This document shows, piece after piece, positions 56,101 to 62,513 of a stretch of 62,513 nt of DNA; the first letter of the stretch is position 1; every line of letters starts with the position of its first letter. This DNA is from Sphingobacteriia bacterium (GTDB lineage Bacteria > Bacteroidota > Bacteroidia > Bacteroidales > UBA7960). The notes beneath the pieces are model-generated. The model had not been told where the DNA came from, ran no database searches, and saw only the letters and a program-made list of their open reading frames with translations. The stretch covers positions 1 through 62,513 of the forward strand of contig JAABRR010000027.1 in assembly GCA_011390785.1 (NCBI GenBank). The letters run 5' to 3'. Position numbers and translations under genes: made by a program.

Positions 56101-56303
56101 ACTACATTTTGCTCAGTATTACCAATTCCTGCGGGCTGACCTATTCCCTTGGCAAGTTCTCCGGTAACAAAAATAAGGAATAAAAGAGTTGAAAATTTCT
56201 TTGCTAATTTTCCACCGGACATATACCCGGATGCAAAAAAAGATATAGTTCTTAAAAGATTCATGGTTTTCATCCTATTTATCCTAACGCTTTTTATAAG
56301 CAT
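47193..56303 (-). CDS. Giant T9SS-exported surface protein (3036 residues)
   Basis: This very large protein has its N-terminus in doubt: ATGs at 56303, 56273 and 56222 are all possible, and a classical signal peptide is MSGGKLAKKFSTLLFLIFVT from 56222. The start of the mature part holds a LamG/concanavalin-like domain (QNVVWLRADQGTSSTTDLLP ... about residues 65-290), and a following part (GHSNGALHSQSQRMGSGIWI) I associate with a DUF8202-like module. The body, about 420-2830, repeats beta-helix-like units (e.g. GSLIIGDPDIDL, GNLTIRGTESG) and domain-size units with FPIGF or FIPIGT. The end has the fibronectin-like LISFTGNMENDDVMLKWVTA and the type A sorting domain (NLFPNPNKGNRFNISL). Adhesion is a likely role but not shown. 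Confidence 0.8.
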   Translation of the reverse strand: MLIKSVRINRMKTMNLLRTISFFASGYMSGGKLAKKFSTLLFLIFVTGELAKGIGQPAGIGNTEQNVVWLRADQGTSSTTDLLPVNEWQDISGNSLHAQQTEGSLQPLFIANAINGMPAIWFDGSDDFLSIADVDALDNTHGVTLFAVTRPENPDGQPRGIISKRTSSGNEEAYYLFVYDNNRIYFNAEGNRINSSNNLVTDQPQVFSTVFDGSLSNPRSRIFHNGVQSGSGNGPTSIGNYTSDLHIGILNPDYGRGFRGDIAEIIVYRSSLNAAQRSIIEAYLGNRYNISLGNANFSSTTHKYDFTGIGHSNGALHSQSQRMGSGIWIEEANNSLDETDEFVFVAHDNTVHGFTDSQLPEITDVTLDKRWSREYYIERVQGGIKDDGITDVKIGFDFDESGLTADDTRLYLLLYRASELDDYSYVPGAFSMVDENTVVFDVANDLFQSGYYTIVRTDLETLSYYSLNDGNWNDLNNWSLNPSIYVAASKLPGAFDRVVIQENKTITVTSNNLNVGTLEVNDGRLDFGTTSGHVFSTIKGLSSGIIRLAADNFPEGDVSGFSHPDNGGTVEYYGSGTELNTQRIFRNMRVNLQTSGSQIFLLSSYTLHGNLEIETGALVMGNESISADQELTIKGNLLVKSNGRIQTGTANARHQINLYGDLENKGNIEFTNRFAANYNNEATDGITDINFLSPIKDQKVTLNGPAKFYRLVIDKATTTYSVKISAEEPGFFELLGFATQGHGSESQLSSNTNALGLISGTLRIGQNITIEQLNGSGNYNISKNAVLWVDGGTVTKPSGTAIVVYGKVKISSGVLNADINSGITTRENGTFESSGGTANLRQFRTSVYGEQHQGGYIQSGGVVNLVAGNIQDSYYRFNLTYPGNVFHMTGGVLYIQQSGNKGGIFINSDPENQNITGGTVICQISNNSDFIITSRAPFWNLDFRKQVANSNSFILDEGVDVGGTNEYLAGQPLRVLRNLTIRGTESGYQGVDFYAVTDAANVNDVFIGGSFRIESGSQYWIAADGDRTKDYNGMARLPTIMNTTWFNQTAATPSVSELYWGNPGDIFDYGSGNSDNANMAELGHVVINRNSGYELRLVSPGPGSGMRSNAALTVDVNGDLVVESGTLDQGRLTIRTWGSITNNDRLGTWFAAGPYPTDNGTPNTAQIRFRESEDRAPVINSNSDAIFGNIRFNVNINAPFVLANDMYFERMEFMRGIIYLGKYNLKVDDLWNLNNENNNHTNFFIDGAQNSSYLRVANTGRAANQQIMIITDGTASAAGLSLKVNRNTSDNLGNDVRHNISVITFPIGFSTDDFSTELTNTYYRPAQIKVKDFSDDGYLTIRPVSGVLQTTDHTGGEILQHYWRVTQSDFTDLPALAYRFYYRNQSVANVADLPAGAANQASYVPGKVMDQGTYQRSFESDDPAEMDVNGVFPNATDPNTQVIVFNGDNVGDADDDLFGFSTDAPGIPAEDSRFTTGQHQRFIGAPTVYYTRLASGSSWYNRYWDDGNNWSLVPHDGADNNSARPAANAWPGMGDIAVIGYGGPDAWLYDKHSINIRNGRTVNVAEIRFDNPRSNSNRLVLVRNSSLTFGQMTGTGGTFMQKYYVGDVQSISGDFGDFYNKNTFTYSYYLDNNGTYNITPPTHTFPNLRVEGGNNSRIAIFQKNIVVNNIFTVDGNTTLRTNNGPAGDIEVKGELRIGGYLGGNFEFNNGAARNVTVGSLRLRTGSTTGNSNITVLNNVPNGIEHNLTVNGDIIQDNTGNTTLFSGNGVNNNNVILNLSGEGQHSYTRSAGNTPVFYRIVMNKGNTRDNSFTFQNDFELNGRVNNPLKPLALELINGSLIIGDPDIDLVLSDSGGNFVIPSRAALVMQTGTASLTGADTGILLDGLLRLEGDANVSLDGGSGLNNFIEYSASNQAAIQIMGGLLTVGSQIRRSTTTTEGILKYTQTSGQVIVGKNSAPTGNRGVFEVINNGSLFHMTGGSLTIVRAQNSATEATLLLEPANSNVGNSSIIMGNEESPEGQILTLKSSVDLGNLTVSGNNTKALLKDRSLVVKGDITIQPDCSFDGAGSFNLTVNRHFENSGIDEINVDTLFLRGSSAFPAAATQHISGNINVKNLTVAPATAAILQNASILTVTGNLNISNGQLEDGGNLITVMGDIINESTHVSTNSLAGGIRLAGSAVQRLYGQGQYGRLDIDNPFGVILHNDMALQNDLSMSNGILQLRYHKLTLGQQVKIINTGMDEFGPNKMIAVDGSDFLKGIEKTLPVIAQVTPSNPYDIADPAYSWRFFIPIGTDNGSERKYTPVELAVAGSNSAGTINLFPVNRRHMTIDPLPGRVLQYFWTIKSDNIAAVSALLRMHYEQNDAQVDPDDETSYLAARLEGDNWAKFQEMDPIDPGFVEIVDESANIINFSFANTGTLNGDYTAGIGDDIPDNVPVFFTNASGNWTDPLIWDRVDGGMIPENGPSGQIVRIMPGHSVILDQNYRQAYRTEILGSGRLDVNTTINHILGQVSGTGTLALQTGSVPAGNYDNFILAGTGTFEFGGNNSYGLPSRFQQYNNLTLAGTGIKIMPDLNIWINGNLSMIDNSLLLSSKNLQLRGNLTKTENARFQPSGYTIFAGSNVQTISGDFTGSNAFSDFRVSNSQGIDAHGNLEVNNTLYLDNGVVRMQGIDAFRHNSTYNPSSFNNLHSSWISGKLERKLSHISNDNLFMAGNNSKPRFVNLDNVSHISGSKYWSVNYYDQNPVYDGMDPEIKEERLKTLSEVEYWRIVGPLSGKARVRLHYGPQSLVDENPEYQSTTVVAEWDSSKWVSREGSATPLSEGFGYVAASVVSSFSTKYFTIGSTSEFNPLPIELISFTGNMENDDVMLKWVTASEINNHYFTIESSENGVDFESVAIIASQAEFGNSNRPLTYSALDNQPFDGMNYYRLKQTDYDGKFEYSQVIAISFSMQNRVNFNLFPNPNKGNRFNISLNQLQPFEMVSLLINDITGRTHQNIKLQAGQSGSIITYIIPPYRLPKGIYMIIVSGNSGKFIHKMIVE

Positions 56304-56371
56304 AAAACACTTTTTTATTATGTTCGAAGTAGGTTTAAACTACAATAATCACTTATTTCTTATTACTTATA

Positions 56372-56379
56372 CAAAGGTA
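56372..56379 (-). promoter_or_regulatory. -7 box upstream of the giant gene
   Basis: On the minus strand TACCTTTG (56379 to 56372) fits TAnnTTTG exactly. Transcription would start near 56366, about 60-140 bases before the possible start codons. No clear -33 element was found. The same TACCTTTG also lies upstream of the VIT-VWA gene (58983 to 58976). Confidence 0.4.
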
Positions 56380-56587
56380 TTTACAATACTTATTCACTAT
56401 TTACCCGTTTTTCCAGGTGTTTTCTACCTATTAATTAACCGAAATTCCAATAAAAAAACCTGCTTACTTATAGGTAAAAATACCTATGCGGAATACTTTA
56501 GTTGTAATCATTATTTAAAATTCATTACCACAATCCAATTAATAAAGCATGAAAATACGGAGAGAATGAAAGAATCTATAAAGAATA

Positions 56588-56629
56588 AACCCTGCAAATC
56601 ATAAAGAATCATTTATGTATTGCAGGGTT
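56588..56629. repeat. Long imperfect hairpin between the two secreted-protein genes
   Basis: AACCCTGCAA (56588-56597) pairs with TTGCAGGGTT (56620-56629). After a two-base mismatch, CATAAA (56600-56605) pairs with TTTATG (56612-56617), leaving a six-base loop. No T-run follows on either strand, so it is not a standard terminator. It lies in the gene-free 56304-56752 region. Confidence 0.5.
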
Positions 56630-56752
56630 ATAAAAAATAAACGTGCTAAAATGAAAGAGAAAAAATTTATCTCTTTTTAATCGTTGGTGCAGGTAGTTGA
56701 AGGTCAAATAATCGGAAGACAATAAATTTAGAGTTCTTCAGCAGACTCAACC

Positions 56753-58867
56753 CTATCTGACAATTATCCTGCAGGTAATGGTAGTATCCTCGAAACGAAT
56801 CATGAGCAGATATAAACCATTTTTCAGGTTGAGCTCGTTTAAATCAAATAAAAACTGGTAGTCCGTGCTTGCTTTTATTTGCTCTTGTCTTGCATGCATG
56901 CTTAGTCCGCGGGAATCAACCAGTTCAAGGAACAGTATCCCGTTTGCAATCGCTTTTGTTTCCAGTTTAAGTATGAAATGACTTATGGCAGGATTGGGAT
57001 AAACAGCTTCCACTGCAATATAACTGTTTTGTAGTTCAACCGGAGTATTTTCGCCAGGAAAGTTTTTATCATACTCCATATTTGTGGCAATACCGCCTGG
57101 GTCATCATCAATAGGGCTGCTTCCCTGGAAGCTGGTAAATATGCTCATTACACCATAGGCAAGACTCAAATCAATAACTTCTTCCTTTAGGCTATCTGCA
57201 AGGGCAATGTTATTCATATTCAGGTAATATTGTTCTGTCAGGAAATCAATTTTTCCCCTGGCCCAGAGCTTCGTTAGAAATTGCATATTGTTGTTAAATG
57301 TATCTGCCAGTTGAATTCCATAGTCATATTCCACATTGTTGTTATATGAGTTTCCTGAAAGTTGGGTAATTACTTCATCAGGTTGGCTGTACCTGCCAAC
57401 AACCATAAGTTGCTTGCCCTTGTATAGATTTGGCAAAACCTTTGGGTAGGTCTCGGTCATTAAATCGGGAGAATAGGTAATCACAGTGTTAATCAAAACA
57501 GGATTTTGAATCATCAGATAAAAATCGGTGATTACATTTTCCAGGTCATCGTCTGCCAGAAACTCAAATAATCCGCTATTGCTGGTGGCTATATCGGCGA
57601 GGAGTCTTTCGTTTACATTGTAGCCAATGCCAAAAGTAAATAAGGCAATTTGCTTTTCACTTTGTATTATAAGGTTATTGATGTGATTGATCAGCTGATC
57701 GGTATCCAATATTCCTGCGGTTTGATCTCCATCAGTAAAGAAGATAATTATATTGGCCGTTTGGTTGTTGGCAGCCTGAAATTGCGGAACGGCTGTATCA
57801 AATGCCCCTGAAATATTGGTCATGCCATTGGCATCCAGAGATTGAATGTAATTTATGGCGGCCTCGGCGTTTTCAATATTATATTCCATATGATTGATGC
57901 TGAAGCTGGTAACATTGGATGCAAAAGAAATGATGTTAAATTTGTCTCCTTCATTAAGGTTTTCTACAATGAATTTTGCTGCATCGCGCGCCTGTATCAT
58001 CTTATTACCGTCCATGCTTCCTGAACGGTCTATGATAAGGGTAAAAACTTTTTCAATGACTTCCGAATTTTCTGATGGATCAGGTTCTGCGATAAATGTA
58101 AAGAACCCTCGTCCGTAATCATCAATAACCAAACTATCGGGCATAAATGTGGATAGGGAAAATAAACCCAATTCATCCAAACTTAACTGATATTGTACCA
58201 CCATATCCTTATTGGCTAATACTTCGGAAGCATTATAGGCTAAGAAGGCTGTATTCCCAGTACTGGTCAATGAATCTGCATCATGGCTTAAAAAATTAAT
58301 GTTTTCGATGGTTCGGTCGGAATTTAGTAAAAGGTTGAGTTCCTGGTTATAAATATGTGTTTGCTGAATTTCACTGTAGTTATTCGGAAACCTGTAAGTA
58401 ACGCTTCCGAACTTGTAGGGAAGCAATTCAACATAAGAAAGCTCTATTACCATTGTTGAATCGATAGAGAAAGCCTGTTCAATGTTGTAGAACAATGGGT
58501 TTTCTCCAAGATATTGCCTCAGGACAGCATCATCCTGGCCAGGATCAGAAATAATAGTTGTATCCTGGGGGAGTGGAGAAAAGGACGCTTCATACCATAA
58601 TCCGTCTGTTTTATATCTTAGGCCTGTAGCACTGGCTCCATCAGGAAGTGGAAAGGCAAAAGTAACAACCATTGAATCTGCAAGGGTGTTAACAAAAGCA
58701 CCTGTTGCCACAGTATTGGCTACCTGGCCTTCAATAGTAACGTTAATGCTGGTTTCCTGCAAGGTTAGATAGGCTCCCAGTTCGGTTTTGCTAAACAATA
58801 CACCATTGGCAATTATGCCATTACCCAAAAGGGAAAAAATCCCAATCAGAATTAACTTTTTTTTCAT
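56753..58867 (-). CDS. VIT and VWA domain protein with T9SS-type C-terminus
   Basis: This 704-residue exported protein has a signal peptide (LILIGIFSLLGNGIIANGVL). An N-terminal VIT domain (about residues 28-165) reads INVTIEGQVANTVATGAFVN, FAFPLPDGASATGLRY and YVELLPYKFGSVTYRFPNNY. A VWA domain (about 275-455) has a complete MIDAS start, VFTLIIDRSGSMDGNKMIQA, and FFTDGDQTAGILDTDQLINH. The tail is a type A-like sorting domain: VYPNPAISHFILKLETKAIA, ... NGLYLLMIRFEDTTITCRII. VIT-VWA proteins in animals are the heavy chains of inter-alpha-trypsin inhibitor; bacterial ones are mostly uncharacterised. It is upstream of the giant gene on the same strand. Confidence 0.9.
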   Translation of the reverse strand: MKKKLILIGIFSLLGNGIIANGVLFSKTELGAYLTLQETSINVTIEGQVANTVATGAFVNTLADSMVVTFAFPLPDGASATGLRYKTDGLWYEASFSPLPQDTTIISDPGQDDAVLRQYLGENPLFYNIEQAFSIDSTMVIELSYVELLPYKFGSVTYRFPNNYSEIQQTHIYNQELNLLLNSDRTIENINFLSHDADSLTSTGNTAFLAYNASEVLANKDMVVQYQLSLDELGLFSLSTFMPDSLVIDDYGRGFFTFIAEPDPSENSEVIEKVFTLIIDRSGSMDGNKMIQARDAAKFIVENLNEGDKFNIISFASNVTSFSINHMEYNIENAEAAINYIQSLDANGMTNISGAFDTAVPQFQAANNQTANIIIFFTDGDQTAGILDTDQLINHINNLIIQSEKQIALFTFGIGYNVNERLLADIATSNSGLFEFLADDDLENVITDFYLMIQNPVLINTVITYSPDLMTETYPKVLPNLYKGKQLMVVGRYSQPDEVITQLSGNSYNNNVEYDYGIQLADTFNNNMQFLTKLWARGKIDFLTEQYYLNMNNIALADSLKEEVIDLSLAYGVMSIFTSFQGSSPIDDDPGGIATNMEYDKNFPGENTPVELQNSYIAVEAVYPNPAISHFILKLETKAIANGILFLELVDSRGLSMHARQEQIKASTDYQFLFDLNELNLKNGLYLLMIRFEDTTITCRIIVR

Positions 58868-59284
58868 AGTTCCCGGCTTTAAATTTGGAGCGAAACCTGG
58901 AATTTCTTCCTTGCTCCCTTTTGTTTTAAATAGTATTTTTAATTGCTATGTATCAGAATTAATTTAATAGCGTTTCAAAGGTAATAATTAATTTTTGAGG
59001 CCACTCTTAAAAAGGGAATATTATTTTTAGACCTGTGTAAATTTATAAATATCAGTAATTTAAGATATTTATTTTACCGATAATAATAGATGCGTAGTTT
59101 TCAGATTCATATTACTTCGAAAGTATTAATGCTTATCTTTAGATGGCTATATCGATCTATTTCAATCATATTTTCAAAGAATTTCCGAAAGTCGTATTGG
59201 ATGTACTACCTCTCTGGCGAATTAATTTTTCTTAAAACCAATTAAAGTAGTATTTTCGTTGCGCAATCGATAACGCAATTTGTC
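58868..59284. other. Divergent intergenic region with promoter box and hairpin
   Basis: 417 bases with no gene between divergent transcripts. A minus-strand -7 box TACCTTTG lies at 58983-58976 for the VIT-VWA gene. A nine-base stem ATAAATATC (59045-59053) and GATATTTAT (59064-59072) could be an operator or cruciform. A near -7 box (TATTTTCG, near 59250) may serve the FISUMP gene. Confidence 0.4.
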
Positions 59285-59965
59285 ATGATACAAAAAACCA
59301 TAGTGCCAGTCTTTGTTATAATCGCTTTAAGCATAAATGTATATTCGCAAAATCCTACTGAGTTTTTTCAATGTGGAGATTCCATTATCGACGCGCGCGA
59401 TGGTGAAACCTATTCCACCGTTCTTATTGGTGAGCAGTGTTGGATGAAGGAAAATCTCAATGTAGGTATTATCGTTTCTGATTTTGAACAGAAAGACAAC
59501 CAGGTAATTGAGAAAACCTGTTACTCAAATGATGCGGCCAATTGTGGTGCCTATGGCGGCCTGTACACCTGGCACGAAGCCACACAATGGGGCCAGAATG
59601 AGCAGGGTATCTGCCCTGATGGGTGGCGGCTGCCATCCAAAGACGATTGGCAAATTCTTGTTTCGGAATTGGGTATTGAAGATGCCGGACAAAGGATGAA
59701 AGTTTCCAAAGACCACACACCATCGTGGGATGGCAACAACAGTAGCGGGTTTACTGCCATTCCTGGTGGTGTTGGATATGAAAACAACTTTGGACGTATG
59801 GATAAATGGGCTGTATTCTGGAGTTCAACTTCTGAAGATGACAATTATGCATGGTTTGCCCAACTCGATAATTTCTGGTACCAGGCACCCCCTAAATACA
59901 AAACACTTTACCTGGGAAATCACTTTGTGAAAGAGAATGGGTTTTCGGTAAGGTGTGTTAGATAG
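59285..59965 (+). CDS. FISUMP domain protein
   Basis: This 226-residue protein has a signal peptide (TIVPVFVIIALSINVYSQNP) and the Fibrobacter succinogenes major paralogous domain (FISUMP, TIGR02145): GDSIIDARDGETYSTVLIGE, QCWMKENLNVG, then YGGLYTWHEATQWGQNEQGI, CPDGWRLPSKDDWQILVSEL, FTAIPGGVGYENNFGRMDKW and FWSSTSEDDNYAWFAQLDNF, ending NGFSVRCVR. The family is common in secreted proteins of Bacteroidota and Fibrobacter, with unknown exact role. It is short for the family and has no T9SS tail. The sulfatase gene follows by 59 bases on the same strand, which suggests cotranscription. Confidence 0.92.
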   Translation: MIQKTIVPVFVIIALSINVYSQNPTEFFQCGDSIIDARDGETYSTVLIGEQCWMKENLNVGIIVSDFEQKDNQVIEKTCYSNDAANCGAYGGLYTWHEATQWGQNEQGICPDGWRLPSKDDWQILVSELGIEDAGQRMKVSKDHTPSWDGNNSSGFTAIPGGVGYENNFGRMDKWAVFWSSTSEDDNYAWFAQLDNFWYQAPPKYKTLYLGNHFVKENGFSVRCVR

Positions 59966-60024
59966 TTGGAAGTCTTAACCATAAAAGGAATTAACCTATC
60001 AACGATTCAAAAAAACAAACAATC

Positions 60025-61644
60025 ATGAACAAAACAAACAACATTACCGGAATACTTGCACTGGGTGCTTTCCTGGGAGGTTGTGATACAGAACAACAAC
60101 CCATAGATCGCCCCAATATTCTATTAATCACCGTGGAAGATATCAGTCCAATGCTTGGCTGCTATGGTGATCCGGTAGCCAAAACACCTGTGCTGGACCA
60201 GTTGGCTAAAGATGGGGTTATGTTTACCAATGTATATGCACCCATGGGTGTATGCGCACCGGCCCGTGCGGCGCTTATCACAGGAATGTATCCTACTTCC
60301 ATTGGTGCCAATAATATGCGCACCAACCGCAATACCCTGCCCGATGGCATTCCTCCTTACGAAGCCACCCCACCATCTGAAGTGAAATGTTATACTGAAT
60401 ATTTACGGGCATCAGGATATTATACCACCAACAATTCCAAAACCGACTACCAGTTTAAGTCACCCATTACCGCCTGGGACGAAAACAGCAATAAGGCCCA
60501 CTGGCGTAACCGTCCTGAAGGAATGCCGTTCTTTTCCATTTTTAATATCATGACATCGCACGAATCTCAAATCTGGGATAGAGCCAACGACCCCGTTGTG
60601 ATTCGTCCTGAAGATGTGATATTGCCACCTTATTATCCTGACAATGAAATTGTTCGTAGAGATTTAGCCAGGGTTCACAGCAATAACACCATTATGGATC
60701 GTGAAGTAGGTGAGATTATCCAGCAGCTTAAGGACGATGGATTGTACGACAAAACCATCATTGTTTTTTACTCTGATCATGGTGGGCCATTACCCCGTCA
60801 AAAACGTGAAATCTACGATTCAGGTCTGCATGTACCTTTTATTATCCGGTTCCCCGGTAATAAACTGGCTGGAACAGTAACAGATGAACTTGTAAGTTTT
60901 GTTGACATTCCGCCCACCATGTTATCACTTGCCGGAATTGAACCTCCAGATTATATGCAGGGGCAATCTTTCTGGGGTGAATATAAAACCAGGAATCCCC
61001 GTGAATATATCTTTGCTGCCCGCGACAGGGTAGATGGCGAATATGATATCCGACGTTCGGTTCGTGATCATAACTATCGCCTCGTACGTAATTTTCGTCC
61101 CGAAGTGGGTGCTTACCAGGATGTAGAATTTCGATATAACATAGCCATGATGTTGGAAATGCTTCGCTTAAGAGATGCCGGGCAACTCAATGAAGATCAG
61201 ATGTATTGGTTTCGGACATCCAAGCAGCCCGAAGAGTTTTATGATCTGGCAAACGATCCCCACGAACTAAATAATGTGATTGACGACCCCCGTTTTGCCG
61301 ATGATGTGGTACGTTTGCGGGTAGCGCTGGGAAATTGGATGACAGAGATTGACGATAAAGGCCTGATGACAGAAAAGGAGCTGGTTTGGAGCATGTGGCC
61401 TGGCGGCATTCAACCTGAAACAACGTTACCACAGATAAAGGAGTCAAACAAAAAACTAACGCTCACTTCCGTAACTGTAGGTGCTTCCATCGCTTACATG
61501 ATCAATAAGAATACCCATGAACCCCACAAACGTTGGCTCCTTTACTATGAGCCGGTTGCTGTAAATCCGGGAGATACTATTTCTGCTGTTGCTATTCGTA
61601 TAGGTTATAAACAAAGCCAGGAAGTGAATTTTGTTATGAACTGA
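60025..61644 (+). CDS. Sulfatase (type I, formylglycine motif), lipoprotein
   Basis: This 539-residue sulfatase hydrolyses sulfate esters. The N-terminus ILALGAFLGGCDTEQQP gives a lipobox (Cys20), so it is probably a periplasmic or surface lipoprotein. The active-site motif is C77-A-P-A-R81 in VCAPARAALITG, whose cysteine would be changed to formylglycine. Metal residues: ILLITVEDISPMLGCYGD, in which the usual first Asp is Glu38 followed by Asp39, and IIVFYSDHGGPLP (Asp-His). The C-terminus (about 465-539) is a small beta unit. It resembles arylsulfatase/N-sulfoglucosamine-type enzymes; the substrate class (e.g. glycosaminoglycan) cannot be decided. No anSME or FGE maturase gene is in the window. 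Confidence 0.93.
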   Translation: MNKTNNITGILALGAFLGGCDTEQQPIDRPNILLITVEDISPMLGCYGDPVAKTPVLDQLAKDGVMFTNVYAPMGVCAPARAALITGMYPTSIGANNMRTNRNTLPDGIPPYEATPPSEVKCYTEYLRASGYYTTNNSKTDYQFKSPITAWDENSNKAHWRNRPEGMPFFSIFNIMTSHESQIWDRANDPVVIRPEDVILPPYYPDNEIVRRDLARVHSNNTIMDREVGEIIQQLKDDGLYDKTIIVFYSDHGGPLPRQKREIYDSGLHVPFIIRFPGNKLAGTVTDELVSFVDIPPTMLSLAGIEPPDYMQGQSFWGEYKTRNPREYIFAARDRVDGEYDIRRSVRDHNYRLVRNFRPEVGAYQDVEFRYNIAMMLEMLRLRDAGQLNEDQMYWFRTSKQPEEFYDLANDPHELNNVIDDPRFADDVVRLRVALGNWMTEIDDKGLMTEKELVWSMWPGGIQPETTLPQIKESNKKLTLTSVTVGASIAYMINKNTHEPHKRWLLYYEPVAVNPGDTISAVAIRIGYKQSQEVNFVMN

Positions 61645-61758
61645 TTTGCAAAAAGAAGAAAACGTTTGATAGTAACTTTTAGCTTTATGTAGCTTTATGG
61701 CCTTTCATTATTCTTTCATTTTAATATTGTAATATCAACATCAATATATCAATCTATT

Positions 61759-62513
61759 ATGATGCTTTTTCGTTATGGTTGGCTTGTTTTAGCCCTGATT
61801 TTTTCTCTTCACGCAGAATCTTTTGCTCAAACTCATAACTGGTTTCCTTTTTACCCCAATGTGCCTGATAAGGATAACCGGATCAATATGAGTAAATGGT
61901 TGGATGCACCTGCCGGCAAGCATGGCTATGTTATGATGGATGATGAGAAGTTTGTCTTTGAAGATGGCAGACCGATCAAATTCTGGGGGGTTAATATTTG
62001 CTCTTCAAAGCCATATGTAAGTAAGGAAGAAGTGGACCGCTGGATCCCTTTCCTGGCCAAATACGGTATTAATTCGGTGCGTTTTCATAAATATACCCAG
62101 CACGGCCTCACAGGTCCTACATCCTACGAAATTGCTCCCGATAAAATGGAGCGTTTCGATTATTTCCAGTATAAATTGCGCGAAGCGGGTATCTATTATG
62201 GCTGGTCGCCTATTTATGGGCACAAAGTGCGCCCTGGCGATAAAGACCGGCTGCTGGCTTACGATGAAATTGCCGCCGCCGATATGAACTCACATCTGAG
62301 CTACTCTACCATTGGCCTGGTAAATTTTGCCGAAGATATTCAGGATCTGCATATCGACCTGATCGTAAATAAGCTGAACCATGTTAACCCCTACACCGGG
62401 CTAAGGTATGCCGATGATCCTGCTCTGAATTTTGTCGAGTTTCAGAATGAGGACAACATCTTTTTTGCCACTACAGACCGCATAGTGGAGATGTGTCCTA
62501 CTTACAAACAGCT
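61759..62513 (+). CDS. Glycoside hydrolase-like protein (partial, cut at the right edge)
   Basis: The gene starts at ATG 61759 (a second ATG follows at once) and runs off the right end, so about 251 residues are seen. A signal peptide (GWLVLALIFSLHAESFAQTH) precedes a cellulase/GH5-like or beta-barrel start: EDGRPIKFWGVNICSSKPYV, then LAKYGINSVRFHKYTQHGLT and FDYFQYKLREAGIYYGWSPI. FVEFQNEDNIFF ends the visible part with an N-E pair that in GH-A enzymes is the acid/base position. It follows the sulfatase by 114 bases on the same strand. A role in breakdown of a sulfated glycan is suggested by context only. Confidence 0.75.
   Translation, partial: MMLFRYGWLVLALIFSLHAESFAQTHNWFPFYPNVPDKDNRINMSKWLDAPAGKHGYVMMDDEKFVFEDGRPIKFWGVNICSSKPYVSKEEVDRWIPFLAKYGINSVRFHKYTQHGLTGPTSYEIAPDKMERFDYFQYKLREAGIYYGWSPIYGHKVRPGDKDRLLAYDEIAAADMNSHLSYSTIGLVNFAEDIQDLHIDLIVNKLNHVNPYTGLRYADDPALNFVEFQNEDNIFFATTDRIVEMCPTYKQ

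Noticed and set aside
56149-56604. Plus-strand ORF of 151 codons over the start of the giant gene
   Set aside because: It is antisense to the giant gene's signal region and its leader, with no signature; it is a shadow frame.

Overview
The window looks like chromosomal DNA of a Bacteroidota bacterium, probably a free-living or environmental member of the Bacteroidia; I cannot place it lower than that from the sequence. The reasons are four type IX secretion (T9SS) style C-terminal sorting domains or close look-alikes, a PorT-like T9SS protein, an ECF sigma/FecR pair with STN and CarboxypepD-regulatory proteins, FISUMP, GLUG and DUF4159-type proteins, an AT-rich base composition, and several TAnnTTTG-type -7 promoter boxes. 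Genes are closely packed and both strands are used.

Layout. 1-2.7 kb: the end of a bile-acid/sodium symporter family gene, rsmE and a DUF4159 protein, with a small inverted-repeat element between the last two. 3.5-5.3 kb: a secreted GLUG-repeat protein. 5.6-10.1 kb: a four-gene operon with an ECF sigma factor and a FecR anti-sigma factor flanked by two related CarboxypepD-regulatory proteins, the last carrying an STN domain but no visible TonB barrel. 10.3-12.9 kb: a CLC channel with CBS domains and a YkgJ-type cysteine cluster protein. 12.9-17.5 kb: a housekeeping block on the minus strand (PorT, menaquinone methyltransferase, PdxH, heptose-7-phosphate kinase, aminotransferase). 17.8-20.8 kb: two LPP20-like envelope proteins and a CsgG/FlgO-like lipoprotein. 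21.1-24.4 kb: a trehalose synthase-maltokinase fusion. 24.7-27.9 kb: a sigma factor of the TIGR02999 type with a membrane Ser/Thr kinase carrying TPR repeats.

28.2-31.6 kb is an accessory patch: a decayed IS3 transposase, a membrane-anchored HNH protein, and a TetR regulator followed by a membrane MBL hydrolase. The TetR promoter, operator and start codon are packed within about 45 bases. 32.2-35.0 kb holds a surface protein with YadA-head repeats and an S74 chaperone tail, then a small lipoprotein. 35.1-36.9 kb is an aminopeptidase P. 36.9-38.1 kb has no convincing protein gene, but it holds a good leftward promoter, several tight hairpins and a few DnaA-box-like motifs; it is the best candidate here for an undescribed structured RNA or repeat. 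38.1-43.9 kb carries an outer-membrane beta-barrel receptor and a tricorn-type protease. 44.0-47.1 kb carries an aldo/keto reductase, a membrane protein, a DUF1080 lipoprotein and a Dabb protein. 47.2-58.9 kb is taken up by two secreted proteins, one of 3036 residues and one VIT-VWA protein. The right end (59.3-62.5 kb) holds a FISUMP protein, a sulfatase and the start of a glycoside hydrolase-like gene.

The common theme is envelope and surface function: export (PorT), secreted cargo, envelope stress or signal relay (ECF/FecR; sigma/STPK) and breakdown of peptides and sulfated glycans. No CRISPR array, rRNA, tRNA or intact mobile element was recognised.
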